From the NCBI GenBank assembly GCA_015847255.1, contig JADLZK010010875.1, positions 558,001-622,000 on the forward strand: DNA of 64,000 bases, written 5' to 3'. Position numbers and translations under genes: made by a program. The notes below the pieces were generated by a model. The model was not told the origin of the DNA. It saw nothing but the letters and a program-made list of their open reading frames with translations, and made no database searches. Shown here piece by piece: positions 11,195 to 24,295 of the stretch. Numbering within the stretch: position 1 is the first letter of the stretch; the number at the start of each line of letters is the position of its first letter. This stretch comes from Hyparrhenia diplandra (Eukaryota > Streptophyta > Magnoliopsida > Poales > Poaceae).

Positions 11195-13350
11195 CATGAA
11201 TTTGTAATCCTTCACAAGCAAATGGCCTACTTGTGTGTGCCATATACACATAAACTTCTATTTAGATGGATGTTAAGTTGAGTCATACATCCTCAATGAG
11301 GATCCCTTTTGTAACACCCCAGTCCATTAGTAGCCTACATTAGTCATGAAGTTAGCCCATCTAGTCCAAGTGGCACCTGTGAGGTTGTAACTGGTGGCTT
11401 TCATGCCACTTTGGAAGCTTATGAGGGCGGGGGACATTTTATAATCCTTGTTCTCTTAAACATAGCACCTCTGGGTTAACACTTTTACATGAAGTGGAGA
11501 CAAAAATGTAAGGGAGGTGCTATGCAAATACAAGCTTGTTCCACATGAAGGGATGGGCCATATAGATATATTTGGATGCGGGGTGTGTTACAGAATCAGA
11601 TCATCAACCCTTGCTACATGTGCCCATGGAGGACTGTGGCCAAGGGGTGGTGTTGGACATCTGTGAAGTATATGTGGTGAGTTGTTGACGACATCAATCC
11701 TTAAAAGGGGTTGAATGAATGTAACACCCCAGCCCATTTTATAGTAGCTTGTAGTAGTCCAATGGGTCACTCCCTTTATACTTGTAATCTTCCCCTTGGT
11801 AGAGTCCAATATAGCATGATTTTGTGCTTAAAACTGACTCAAATCTGTTCTGTCCAATAAAAATTTGATTCTTCCCTGGGTGGAAACGACTACTACCCCC
11901 TAGTTTGTAAAACTAGATGCACAGGTTTTGACTAGCATGGAAGCTTCCAATGGTCATATAACTATCCCATTTGGTGCCAAATTGTGTGTTTCCATCGTCT
12001 TGAGACCTATGTGATGGTGAAATTCAATTTTTCCATTGGAGTTCATCTACAAAACCATGTGACCTAGTTTTGGAGACATCTTTAGACTACTAGTGATTTT
12101 CACATGCCCAGGCATGTAGAGTCTTACACTAGTTGAGAACGGACCTTCTATTCAACATGTTAGTCACGGCTAGACTTCGATTCGCATTACAAACAAGTCA
12201 AAGTTTCATGGGCATGGGAGGACCTTTATTCCTGGTTGGTAACACAAATCCAAACTCTACATTAGTCCTAGGTGGTGTTACAACACAGACTAAAGGATCA
12301 TCCGTGGCTTAGTTCAAAAAAGGAAAGAATTTCATCCAAAATCACATGTGTTGTGTGGGGTAGGATATTGCAAGCAAGGCAATGCATGAGGTCTTGGGTT
12401 TGAGTACCACGAGTTACACCAATAGCCTTGCTAGGGACTAAAGGGCATTGCCCCAAATCCCCTTTTTCAACCGGGACTAGAGCCACTTTTTGTACTACTG
12501 TTATGGGCTCTATGTAATAATAAAATTGACCCAACATAATATAATGTGATGGCAGTTCATAATGTGTAATGCACTAGTAGTTTTAAATCTTGAGGGCATT
12601 TAAATAATCTAACAACTCATAATGTAACAATTGACCTAACACAAGAACAACCTTCCTTGTGTAAAGATATTTAAAAAGAATGAAAAATGATGCAATAATA
12701 TATACACCTTAACAAGGAGTCAGCACAAAGAAAACAAAACCATTTTTTACATAATAAAGCAATCTTTGTTTCCATACTACATATAACACCATCCATATAT
12801 ATTAATCTAGCAATTAAATTAGGAACAATCGCTACAACTCAAAAGATTTAATTATCTCAAATGAAAATGCATTGTGCCAGTTTTCTAGTTTCATTATGTA
12901 ATCAAACATGGAGGCGTCATATGTGTATGCCTTAAACTGTGCTTTTGACATAGAGGAACTAACTTGTGCACAAAGCATTGCCTTTCTAGCATGTGACACA
13001 GAGGTGAACCCAAAGGATGGAAGAAGAAAACCAATGAGCTATGAATAAGCAACAAAATACATCAACAATGGAGATGCACTTTAGTAAAAATACTATTGCT
13101 TGAACATACTACATCTTAACTATTTGTCTTAGTCTTATCAAAATTGTCTGATTGGAAGTCATGAGCTTGCCTCCACTTTTTACATTTATTAGGTATAGAT
13201 ATAATCATAAAGAAACAAGATGACATGGGTAAACTATTTTTTGATGAATCTAGAGAGATTACCTGGTCCTCTCTGAATCATAATCTTAAGTAATGCCAAT
13301 AGCGTCTTAGTTCCCTTGCCATTATATATGAAGGACAATCTTCAGAGAAA
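11195..13350. other. Intergenic, dispersed repeats only
   Basis: No convincing gene. Two similar stretches begin GTAACACCCCAG(T/C)CCAT at about 11,311 and 11,720, which may be parts of one repeat family. The sequence 12,296-12,490 includes an element-like stretch with 'GGGTTTGAGTACC', faintly like a Pol III box B, but no paired box A was identified. Confidence 0.45.
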
Positions 13351-13648
13351 AACTGCAAACATGGTTCCATAACCTGTTACAGAATAGTATGTAGGAACCC
13401 TAGCATGTTGCGTGGCAGAAGAAATAAGTAGCCCTTTTAGACATGCACAGAAGAAATATGTAGTCTCTTTATTGCCTAATAACATATAAGCCGGTACAGA
13501 TGTGTGTATATGTCAACTTGGCCAAACATAGCGCTGTTAGATATAAATAACACAAACAAAATAGGTAAACTAACGCTAAGCTGCTGAATCCCATCAACAT
13601 CAGTTTGTGTATTTGATCGCAGCATTTCCATAAGCAATGAACTAATAG

Positions 13649-14431
13649 TTTTTTTTTTTTTTTGAGAAGGAACATGTATTAATCTTGGTGCATTACACCG
13701 ACCCTTTTACAAACAGAAATCCCAAAAAAAGGAAAATTACAACGAAGTACAAAACTCATGTTCATCTTCCTCGAAGCCTTGAGAGATCTGTTCGTCACCG
13801 CCCGCCGGCCGCTTCCCAATCGTCGTGGGGCACGAGCCAAACTCCACAAGGTGGAGGCCGCGAGAGGAGGACTTACTTCTAGGTGAATCGGCCGAATAAA
13901 GCGCCTCCCGGGCGTATCGGCCAACTCCGTACCCATGACGCATCCTTCGATTCCACCGCCGGCAACCCAAGCAAAGCTCAGATTTTCACCAAAGAACATC
14001 TTCCTTGAGATTAACGGGGTCAACAACATCATCACCTGAAGAAGACGACGATGCGCCCGGCCCTCGACTCTGGACAGGTCTCCACGGCCTCTCCGTTGGC
14101 GTCGGAGAAGATCGCCATCGGAGAACGGAAGAAGGCTGTGAGAATTTATTCCGTTGCGTTGTCATCGCTTCCGCATCGGCGGCGTCGCCGGGAAGAACAA
14201 ACCCTGAGAGGAGCCACGCTCCTCCGGCACAACCTAACTCCACCGCCAAACATCGATGGCGAGCAAACCCTAGACCTAGGACTCGGTCAAGACCCTCACG
14301 AAGGCGTTGAAGAGACAGACCCCCGCTCCTCGTCACCACCGGCGGCGAGGCGGAGGCGGGGAGGGGGGGCCGCACCCGGCGGCGGCGGCCCTTTCTTTTT
14401 TTTCCGCGAGAGACCTAGGCGGCGGAAGTCC
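13649..14431 (-). mobile_element. LINE-derived retroposon inserted in copy C
   Basis: This 783-bp block is absent from copy B, which gives an independent empty site. On the minus strand it begins GC-rich and ends in a poly-A tail (15 T on the plus strand, 13,649-13,663) preceded by a 'TAATACATGTTCCTTCTC' stretch like grass LINE 3' ends. It has no reverse transcriptase. It may be an internally deleted LINE made of leader plus 3' UTR. No target duplication is visible; a few bases of the site were lost. Confidence 0.6.
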
Positions 14432-14817
14432 GATAAGCCTTCACCTGGTTCCCAACAAGGAGAACATTAATTGTCTTAGCTTCAGCATCACTATACACCT
14501 AGGCACAACATAAAAATGGAATCATCAATAGGATAGAAAAATAGAAACTACTAAAATTTTCAAGCACCCATAGTATGGCAAAAAAAAAAATGCAGATGCT
14601 TTTTTTATAGAAAACTCAATCCTGGAGGTACTTTGGTGCTCTCAAACTTCAGTCTAGCAATGTAAAATATACAATACTTATAATAATCTGACATTAGTAA
14701 GTGGCAGAAATAGAAATCATATAGGGTACCAGACATATGATTTATTTTGTACTACTTTTACACAATAAACAGAGAACCTTAAACATAGAAGTTTCAGCTT
14801 TCTACATGGGACAAACA

Positions 14818-15024
14818 TGTAGCACTTTTCGTTTGTATTTGGTAATTATTGTCCAACCATGGACTAACTAGGTTTAAAAGATTCGTCTCGCACTTTTCAG
14901 CCAAACTGTGTAATCAGTTTTTTTATTTACCTACATTTAGTGCTCCATACATGCGTCAAGAGATTTGATGTGATGGGTACTGTAGCACTTTTCGGGTTTG
15001 CTTTTCGTGAACTAAACACACCTA
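14818..15024. mobile_element. Tourist-like MITE fragment
   Basis: Inserted in copy C relative to copy B. The right part ends GTGAACTAAACACACC, typical of the ends of grass Tourist-like elements. TGTAGCACTTTTCG occurs at both sides of the block. The left terminus is missing. Related to the fragments at 38.6 and 39.6 kb. Confidence 0.5.
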
Positions 15025-16552
15025 TAGTGGTGCTCCGACAAAAAGAAAGGAACAAGGCCAACACAGTAGTGCACAAACGTTGAAAAAAAAATACATATAC
15101 AATTCAAATTAAAATACAAAATAGAAAATAAGACCTTTTAGCATTCTAAGGTCAAAAGTATAGTTTAAATTAAAGTAAAAAAATTGTCCATCGGTGAGAG
15201 GTTACCCGGTACAAAGAGAACTGGTGAGGAGACCGATGGATCCAGCCTGGGGCACCAGATCAGAACAATCCAATGGTGAGATAGGCAAATCCAGTCATGT
15301 AGGCACCAGATTTAGTCATGGAGTTGTTGGAGTACACACCGGAGCACATAGAAAAGGGAAGTCGGAGAAAGAGAGACAGCTAGGGAAGCATGAGATAGAA
15401 GAAGCCTGGACGTGGAGAGTCACTACACCCTGTGGCACCCACTAAAATATGAGCCCACACCCACCTCTAGAGCCCACCTGTGCGCCGCGGCACCGCTCAA
15501 GTGCCACACTTGCCCCTGAAACACCGGCGGGGCCGGGGACGCTGCACCGCCCCGCGTCGAGGTGCGCTCCAGCACCATGTCGCCGCGTTGAGGTGGGGTC
15601 GCTCACCCGCACTGCCGCGCTTGGTTATGGAACTCGCCAGCGCCACTACACCGCCATGCCGGTGGAGGCGTAGGGAGGAAGGCGCCCTGGAGGGACGTCG
15701 GGTAGGGTTTCTGGAGTGTTTTTATTTGGGACATGATGTATCTTGGTCGTCTGTTTTGATCGAATGGCCAAGCTTGTGGCAGGGTATTGTTTGGGCTGAA
15801 TGTATTGCTTATTTGGAACCCTACTTGGCCCAATATTTATTTTTTTCTATTTTGGACCATATATGTGTCATATAAATATATGTTGAGTATCAAATGAATT
15901 CAAATGAAAATGTCGTCGACTATAAAGTTTTAGAACCCATTGAGATCTACAACTTTAATTTTAGTCATTTCCTCATCCAAATTTATTTGAACTATTTAAA
16001 ATTTGAATAGCAAATTTTTAGGAATTCAAATAGATTCTTGGGGTAATAAATGATTTCAAATGAAAAAAAAATTATAAAAAACAAAGTTGTATAATGACCT
16101 ACCACTTCTGTTTTGATCATTTTATTCACATGACTTTGTTTACACAATTCAAATTTTGAATTTTAAAATATTAGAACTTTGAACAAAATTTTGAGATACT
16201 ACGTAATTTCAAATGAAAAAAATCATGTACATAGAAGTTAAACAACTCATCGATATCTACCACAAGCCTTTCCACATGAGTCATAAATCACTTATTTAAG
16301 TAAGAGCATCTCGGGCAATTTCATTTAAACCCATTTTCTAAGTTCTCATTTGGAGAGCTATTCCAATAAAAATCCTCTTTGTATCAATTCTTTAATATCC
16401 TGTTTGGCACTTTGGAGAGCTAGCTTCACTTTGAATCTTTGCGAACAGAAAAAAAAAAGAATAGAGGATGTGAATATTTGGATATCTAGTAGAAGAATAG
16501 TTGAGGAGAACTTTCTTTCAACAAAATCTCTAATCCTATCAATACACAATGA

Positions 16553-19500
16553 ATATTTTGTTTATATATTTCTTATGGTTCCGCTGGACTTTTGAATTTT
16601 TGTTCTCTATATACTCTAACAGCTTATGATGTTTTTTCGTGTGCAAAAAGTTATAGAACAGCTCAACTCTATTGCACTTGACAAACCACACCTGTTGAGT
16701 GCATGCTTGGCTGCATACTTCTGTATAGAAAATTAAAGTGTTCTTTGAAGCAGAGCAAAGTGAATAAACTGCTCGAAACAATCGATAGGAACGAGATAAT
16801 ATACAAGTTTTATACTGTTCCTCTACTTCTTGTATTTATCTTTTCGAAATATGTGCAAGTTTTTAGAAAGATGAGTACCGAAGCAGTTTAAAAAATGAGA
16901 AACATCATAAATTGTATTTAGAAAGCCATGTAGCCTCAAGTGAAAAGCGAGAAGGATGGTTTGAAAGAGCTGAAAAGATGGAGAATGATTCAGAGTCTAC
17001 TAGAGAATCATTCTAGTTTATTAGTAGGGTAGATTTGCAGTTTTTTTTATGAAGAGCCATGTCTTGGGCAATGTCTTCTTATCTTACTAAATAATTTACA
17101 CCCTGTAACTTCGTTTTTCATGCCATGGTTCTAGCTGGGTGTGACTAAATGGGCCTTGGGATCACTGTCCATTTGCCACACCTAAGCCTAGTCCGCAAGT
17201 TTTTTTTTTCCTTTTTTTAGTCCGCAAGTAAATGCCCTTCCAAAACCATGCATCATAACAGCCCATTTAGTTGCATAAGGGCCGTGGGCTTGGCATGACC
17301 GAAAGAGAAACATCTTTGAAATTTGTTTGAATTTGAATATATATATATAGTCTAATAATAATAATACAAATATATTACATTCTGCTCAAATTATTACATT
17401 CTGCTCAAAAGAATTACAATACTATCACCTTAGAATATATAAAAAAAAAAAAATCAATGATGGCCATTTAGTTTGTCTTTCTGTTGCTAACGAATTGGAA
17501 CATACCAAAAGGGTATTTTCTGTGATGAACTGGCAAGAAATGAGAAACGTCGCCTCCTGCCGACGCAATGCATGCAGTGTTGTTCTTGGCTTCTCTCTGT
17601 TTGCCAATTGCCATCAATTTTGAGGCGATTTAATGCAAACTTTTCCCCCATGGAAAAGCTACTCCTAAAGCTACAACCAGTACTCCTAAATTCTCGACAG
17701 GTCCCAAATCATTGCTGTCATCTTCAATCCCACATCGCATTGCTCTCGCCGTCTCGCGAAAGCGGTTTGTCATGGGACACTCGTTTGTATCCTCCACTAG
17801 CACCGGCCTGTGGCGAAATAAAGCTGATCAATGAAATCTTTTATCGCTCATCGATCGATTCAGTCCATACATCTCTCTTCTGTTGCGATGTCCATGCATA
17901 CAGGCAGGCAGGCAGGCAGGCTTTTGTTTCCTTTTAATTTCTTTTCTGAAAGCAAACCATGTGGTTGATGTATCTCTTCGAGTCCAATTCGTGGCTGCTA
18001 ATAGAGTGTTAATGCATTCAGCAAATAACGTTGAAGATTGCAGAATCTGCTGCACGCCTGCACTGTCGGGAATATAATCTGTATCAGCATGTTCCGTTCT
18101 TGTGGTTACCGCTACATTGCAGGCTGCAGCGTATGTGCGATTGTTTCTTCTCTCTCTGATTTTTGGTTGTGGACTACTATAAAGCTAGGGAGACGGATCG
18201 TGTTAAATGGAATCATTTGCGAGCATACTCTGCAATATATCCCTAGAATGCTCTGTATCGTTCCAATTTTATCAGATGTCTCCGAAGAGACAGCATATCC
18301 CTGGAATCTCTGCTCTCTTCTTGGATAAAATATCCTTGGAATCACTTGCGAGCACGGCACTGACTGCCGATTTTTCAATGATACACATTACTGACATAGA
18401 TAGATGTTATGTACATATATGTATTCCAAATACATGACTGCCTGATGGATTTCTTGAAAAACTGAAGGATGATTATCATCAGCTCGTGTTAAATGGATGT
18501 GCTTCTAGTGGTGTCATCAATCAGCACGAGAGATCATGAGCCGCATGCATGGTTAGTGGTGGTCGCCTTCTGTTCTGTCTTTGGTCTGCAATCACTCGGA
18601 TCCTGAAACGAGATCCAGACATTTCAGTCAAACAGAGAGGAGAATCTGAGCTGCAATTCTCAATCTTTATAGTGGAAGGAATTGATATGACTGGAGATGG
18701 ATCTTGCTGGTGATCGATCGAATAAGCGATTTCATTATGCTAGTCTGAAGGCGATATACAATTACAAACGCTGGGTGCTGAACTTCGTTGTAGATAGAGA
18801 TGGTGTTGCTCTTGAGTGCACGTCTTGCTGACTGTTATTCTGAAATTTCAGCTCTTTGATATTTGTTCAATCATGTACTACTAGTATGTTTTTCATAGTA
18901 ATTTCACTTGCAGACAAATTACTAGATCAAAAGGCTCTATCTATGACTAGCATATAAGATGGTAAATGCATTATTAGATCCACACACGTGTTTATCTGTC
19001 CAGAAAAAGGCTTCCACGGACCACTTTGGATGTGTTGTTTCCTTCTGCATCACGACGCGTCAATTCTTGTTTTGCCTTTTGTAGCACTCTGCAAATGGAG
19101 ATAATCCATGCGTGTTCAGTCGTGTATCTGGCATCGCCATGTGAGTTGTCATCACTCTGAAGAAGAAGCAGGCGAAAGAGCTGACCACCGATCACACAAG
19201 TGTTAGTGTAAGGAGCTTTCAGCAAACAAGGACGATGATGACGACGACGATCATGACGTCCATGACACACACTATTCATTGTGACCACTGTCTTTAAGAA
19301 AAGGGATAAAAGCTCATATCTGAAATAATTCTAAACTGGCACAAGAGGAATTCGTTAACCTGTGGAAGGCCTTAAGTAAACGTGTGCAAACTGCAGAGGA
19401 TGTCGTTGTTCACTGTATATGGGCCATCTAATCAGAAATTTCATGAAGATGACATGACCTTTCTATAAAAAATGCTCCAACACTACCCATGCTTAACCTT

Positions 19501-20321
19501 AGCTTTTTTCAATAGGTATCCATGATTTTTGTGTGGAATTTGATAGGTATCAGTGCTCTCTTTTTTATAAAGAGAAAAAAAAGAGAAAACGAAAATCACT
19601 TTCAGAAAATTGTCGCCAAAAGTTCTCTGCACAGTTTTGCGATAGGGAAAACAATTGCAAAAGGTGTTTTGGAAAAAATATTTGTATAAAATGGAAAACT
19701 TAGGGTAAATATCTAAAGTGTAAATCATTGGCAGCCCATAGACATATGGTGCTCTGTTGCCCCCAAAGTCAAAAAAGAATTAGCCACAACTCATTGCTAA
19801 AGTTCAAGGTAGAATTGCCATGAATGTGTCATGCTCACACACAGACACACCCCCTATATAGTATAGTTTGAACTCCAAGAAAAAGGGAAAGTGCAGTGTG
19901 GACTGCATCAAAGACGTTGTGGCGTTTCTCGCTCACAGGTCAACAAAAGGCGACGCAAGTGTAGTCGGTTACAGTCCAAGTCCAACCAATTGCAGAGAAC
20001 AGGGAGACTTTTGGTCTTCGACGGCTCTTTATTTTAACGAAGAAGATATTACTCATAGCAGTGCTAAGAGATGGCAGCCTCGCTCCGCCGTCAAAAGAAT
20101 AGATGCTGCAGCTGCAATAATATAATACAGTAGCCAACGATTGAGGCCAGCCTCTTATATATATATATATATATATATATCAAAAAAGAAGAAGAAGAAG
20201 ATGATAGAGAAAGTCTCGATATCTAGCCTACGGATATACTCCCCAAAAAACAAATCAACCAGTCTCCATATATAGCCTACAAATATACTTCCCCCATACT
20301 GGTAATTTTAAGTTGAAAAAA
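16553..20321. other. Intergenic, no supported gene
   Basis: Short ORFs only, none with recognisable domains. Contains GCAGGCAG-type repeats (about 17,901-17,922) and a TA microsatellite (about 20,155-20,180). Two 58-bp-spaced similar stretches (AGCCTAC..ATATACT(C/T)CCC) lie at 20,226 and 20,274. The region around 17,560-19,300 is less AT-rich than its surroundings and could be promoter or UTR sequence of an unrecognised transcript, but nothing shows this directly. Confidence 0.4.
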
Positions 20322-21222
20322 AGTAGTGTGTTACCAATATATAGTTTTGAGTTAAATGCATACTGAAGCACCTTAAACTTGTCATGGTGTGCCACTTGGG
20401 TCCATCATCTTGCAAAACACATTTGACACCTTAAACTTGTCATGGTGTGTCATCCAGGTCCATCATCTTGCAAAACGCACATGGCACCTTAAACTTGTCA
20501 TGGTGTGCTATCTAGGTCCAATATCTTGCAAAACGCACATCGACACCTTAAACAACTAAGCCTATTACTCGTGAAATAAACAACTAAGGTGCACTCCCGG
20601 ATAGAGTACGCACGTAGTCAAGCTGGCGTCCTCCGCGGGCGCTCTGGGGGGCGGGAGCGGCCGCTCGGACGTCGGAGAACGACCGTCTCGCGACCTCCTT
20701 GTGCGAAGGTTCAAGGTTGTCGCTGATTCTCGTATGCTTGTTTGCCCTCCGGCGGCGTGCCTTTGATGAACCCCATGCGTTGCATTACAAGGATCTCTCC
20801 GTGTTTGGCGACCGGTACCTTGGTGAGTGGATGCGCGGCGATCACGCCTTTGCAGCGGCAGGCTTGGCGATGAGGAGTCTTGTGCCTTGTAATATAGTAG
20901 TGGAGATGCCGCTTTCTTGAGGACCCGTCCAGCGCGCTTAATCCGCACGTCGGTGAGGAGGGCTGCTTTCGGATGTGTGTTTTGCAAGATGATGGACCCA
21001 GATGGCACACCATGACAAGTTTAAGGGTGCGGATGTGCGTTTTGCAAGATGATGGACTTAGATGACACATCATGACAAGTTTAAGGTGTCGGATGTGCGT
21101 TTTGCAAGATGATGGACCTGAGATGGCACACCATGACAAGTTTAAGGTGCTACACGGTGCATTTAACTCTATAGTTTTTTGCAAATAGATATATATCAAC
21201 AATAGAGCTAACACACTACTAG
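20322..21222. mobile_element. Foldback element with tandem-repeat arms
   Basis: The left arm (about 20,322-20,550) and right arm (about 20,970-21,222) are inverted copies: GTAGTGTGTTA, GAGTTAAATGCA, and repeats of CCTTAAACTTGTCATGGTGT and CATCATCTTGCAAAAC in one arm match their complements in the other. Each arm holds about three repeats. The 400-bp centre is GC-rich and may be captured host sequence. Long inverted repeats with internal tandem repeats are known in foldback and Mutator-like elements. The exact ends and target duplication could not be fixed. Confidence 0.6.
20371..20550. repeat. 58-bp tandem repeats in foldback left arm
   Basis: Units start CCTTAAACTTGTCATGGTGT at 20,371, 20,429 and 20,487, with a partial unit at 20,546. 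The inverted set in the right arm has its CATGACAAGTTTAAGG at 21,011, 21,071 and 21,132. Confidence 0.85.
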
Positions 21223-23501
21223 TTTGAATAATGTACATAGAGGGGAGAGAGTTTCTTCGAATAGAGAGAGGAGGAAGACGAGCAGAAACGGTGCGCCGCT
21301 AATCTCTCTCTATGTGCACTTAGGCTTGTTGGGATCCCACCTCCTAAAGTTTAGTCATTTATTTAGAGACTAAAGTTTCAACTAAACTAAGTAAAAAAAA
21401 ATGACAAACACTTTAATCTCATAAGCCTAAAAGACAAAAGGAGGACTACACAACTTTCAGAGGTTATTTGGTTCCATGCCACCGTGCGCCATGCCACAAC
21501 TGCACAGCCGCGAGTGGTAGGCTGGTGTTTGGTTTTGTGCTGACCATGTCACGCCGACAGCCACCAGGTCTATGGCCGGTGTTTGGTTCGTAATAAAGTT
21601 GTGGTTGCCATCACTGTCCGCAGCACAAAATCGCGCCATGCCTGTGGCGGCCAAATTACATCGCCTCACCTTCATCGTAGACAGGAAAAGATGTGGCGAA
21701 CAACCACAGATAAACAGAAAAAGGCTTTGGCGGTACGACACCTTGTGAAGCAAGCTAGGCCGGCGATCCAAACGGCATTTTAGTCACTTTGGAGCCAAAC
21801 ACCTCAACCCTTTTAGTCCCGTTTGGTCACACTCAAACTAAACAACCCGTCATTAAAATTTAGTCGAGGGAAAACTTACCAAACTGTGCAGCTGGAACAG
21901 CCTAACCACCACAAAAACACGACTAAGCAAAAGTACATGCTTCATGCGTGGCGTGCCGCGCACGTACACACACCCGTCGCAACAGAATGTGCCTGCCATT
22001 TCCTTGCTGAAAAGAATGTGCCTACCATTTCCTTCCTGATAATAATGTGCCTGCCTGCCTGCCTGCCACTTCTTCATCAGTGGGCATAGTTTCAGGTTCA
22101 GCGACAAAAGTAAAATTGAGGAACAACAACGACTAGCACAGTAATTTCCTGAGTATGAGTAGGTAATGCCTTGGCATTTGGACGCCGCGGTCAAATGGGC
22201 TAGTAGGCTACTGTAAAATAGTACTACTACTCGTGTTTAGGCAAACAAATCCCTTGGAGACTGAGCAGAGTCATTATGTGGAACAGTAATCCGTACTCAC
22301 AAACAGACGTGAGCCATCGATGGCACCGAAGCAGACGTGAGTACAGGTACAGCAGCGAGCGCAGGACAGACACACACACACACACACACAGATTGCAAGT
22401 AGTTGCTTGGCCGCGCTGGATTGGACGCCACGAACCGCGCACCTACCTCTGCCCCAAAAACGAATTAGCAAGCGCACAGGAGGACACTATCGACAGCTTG
22501 ACTTACCCCCCACTAATTAATTAATTCACCTTTCAAAAAGAAATTAATAATAGAATAAGCACAATCAAGGCAGGCGCAAATCGTCCGTCCGTCCGTCCTA
22601 ACCACGCGTCGTCGTCCGCGTCTCCCCAAGTCCACACCTGCCCAACGAATTGCCGATCCATGTCCATGTCCTCACGGGCCGCACCACACCGCACGTCGCG
22701 CTCCGTGGCCGGTGACCGAGGGGACGCTTTTTTACACGCGCGACGCCAGCGGATCGCAGGACTGCTGGAGCCGAGGAAGAAGCACAGACAGACCGCAGGG
22801 CAAGGCAGTCAACAAAGCGTCCGCAGTCCGCACGCAGGCAGGCGTCGCTGTCTCCTTGGAAAAATATCCTCGGCGGTCACTCCCTTCCCATGATCACCCA
22901 TGCCTGAAGAATATCTGATCCATTGATTGATTCCTACAGGCAGACCTGTGGAGTACGTGCAGCACTCCCGTTCGCTCCACGAGAAGTCGTCGTGCTCGTG
23001 GCGCTGCACTCCCAAGTCAAGCTGTACGTCGTGCCACCGCCGCAAGACCGACCCATCGCGACCGAATATCTGCTGTCCGGTTGCCAGCTCGATTCATCAT
23101 ACCATGCGTTTCTGACGACGGGGCACACTGTCCGGTTCTTCCACAGGGAATTTCCGTGCACAAGTTGCATCTGATGGTGATATAGATTCTAGAACGTTAG
23201 GGTTTTCTTTTATTAATTTGACCGATCATGCATGAGGATGCGGTAAGTCTTGTATGGTACAGTTAGTAGGGAGCGGAATTTCAAGATGAGATCACACTCA
23301 CACCCACACAACTACCGCACTCATCCGTGCCAACATGTTTCAGTCACTCTGGGTAAAAATAAACGCGGTAGTTGTAGTTGTTGGCCCACGACTAGAACGT
23401 GGGACATTTGATCCCACGATTAGGTGCCGGCAGGGAAGCTAGAGCAGTAGATATCACAGATCCGAAGGGCCATCGGGAAAATAGAACTCAATGAAGAAAC
23501 C
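21223..23501. other. Intergenic, microsatellites, no gene seen
   Basis: 21,470-21,785 has 'TGTTTGGTTC'-type motifs like MITE ends but no clear pair. A CA microsatellite sits at about 22,369-22,391 and CCGT repeats at about 22,582-22,599. 22,600-23,170 is GC-rich with several overlapping open frames on both strands, none recognisable; this looks like composition and not coding. Confidence 0.4.
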
Positions 23502-23504
23502 TAA

Positions 23505-23813
23505 GAGCGTCCACAATGTTCGGTTCGAAGTCGGTCTGATCCTTGACAGACTCGATACACTGTGGCCTCAGTCCGATGGAGACCCCGTGCCTACAGATAG
23601 CACACGCTCCTTCGTATTAAAGAAATCTTCTTCCTCTCCCACCGCGCGCTCTCTCTCTCTCCTTTGCATGTTCCTCTATGCGTCGGCCCTTTTATTAATG
23701 ACATGGAGCCCACTTGTAGATCCGATGTTGGTTCTATACATTGTCACAATTTTAACAGGTGCCATCAAATCATGAGATAGAACACAGGCCGGTTCTATAC
23801 ACTGTTGTTGCTC
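23505..23813. mobile_element. MITE with TAA target duplication
   Basis: A 309-bp element: GAGCGTCCACAATGT at the left, ACACTGTTGTTGCTC at the right (imperfect inverted repeats), flanked by TAA at 23,502-23,504 and 23,814-23,816. This is consistent with a PIF/Harbinger-mobilised MITE. It contains a CT-rich stretch and no coding. Confidence 0.65.
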
Positions 23814-24295
23814 TAAGAGGCCACACACACAACAAGCGGACAACTTACAGGTACAGTTGACACAAAACAGGACAAAGAATATTGTGAATCCTTTTTGTGT
23901 GCTCTACTAGCTTGGACCGGTCAACTCCTAACCTTTGTCGAAACCCTCATGGTCCTCGCCGTCACTACTGTAGCGGTGCGCTCAAAGCCTTTGCAGCAAA
24001 GAGTAAGGCGGTAGCACGACATCATGTGGGCAGCGATGGTAATTAATCTTTCTTGGGTGTGGCTCGATGGCCTGATGTACCTGCTGGAATGCCGGTGGGT
24101 TGTAGTTTGTCATTGCAACTAGTGGCCAATTAATTGTCCACATAGACCGAAATCGAAAAAGTTCACTATCAATGATGAATGCACCCTTGTGGAACTCTAG
24201 ATCTTGTTTGCAGGTAGCCAGGTGGTTGAGGTGCAACATGTAAGTGCACGACGATACGACTTCGGCTACAGTTTGAAAGCCATATTTCCAGTTAG

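Larger units (their letters stand above)
13351..16340. repeat. Duplicated segment, copy C, with insertions
   Basis: Second copy of the 7,462-9,360 segment. Relative to copy B it contains three extra blocks: 13,649-14,431 (poly-A retroposon), 14,818-15,024 (MITE fragment) and 15,097-15,184 (AT-rich, unknown). The relic exon encoding the NVLLVGNQVK peptide is retained at about 14,515-14,430. Similarity to copy A continues past the end, to about 16,552. Confidence 0.65.

Noticed and set aside
20371..20550. Regular 58-bp repeats considered as a CRISPR-like array
   Set aside because: The units are contiguous with no unique spacers, mirrored in the other arm of a foldback element, and the genome is eukaryotic.
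22600..23170. GC-rich cluster of open frames considered as a gene
   Set aside because: Several frames on both strands are equally open, and none shows a domain or plausible splice structure.
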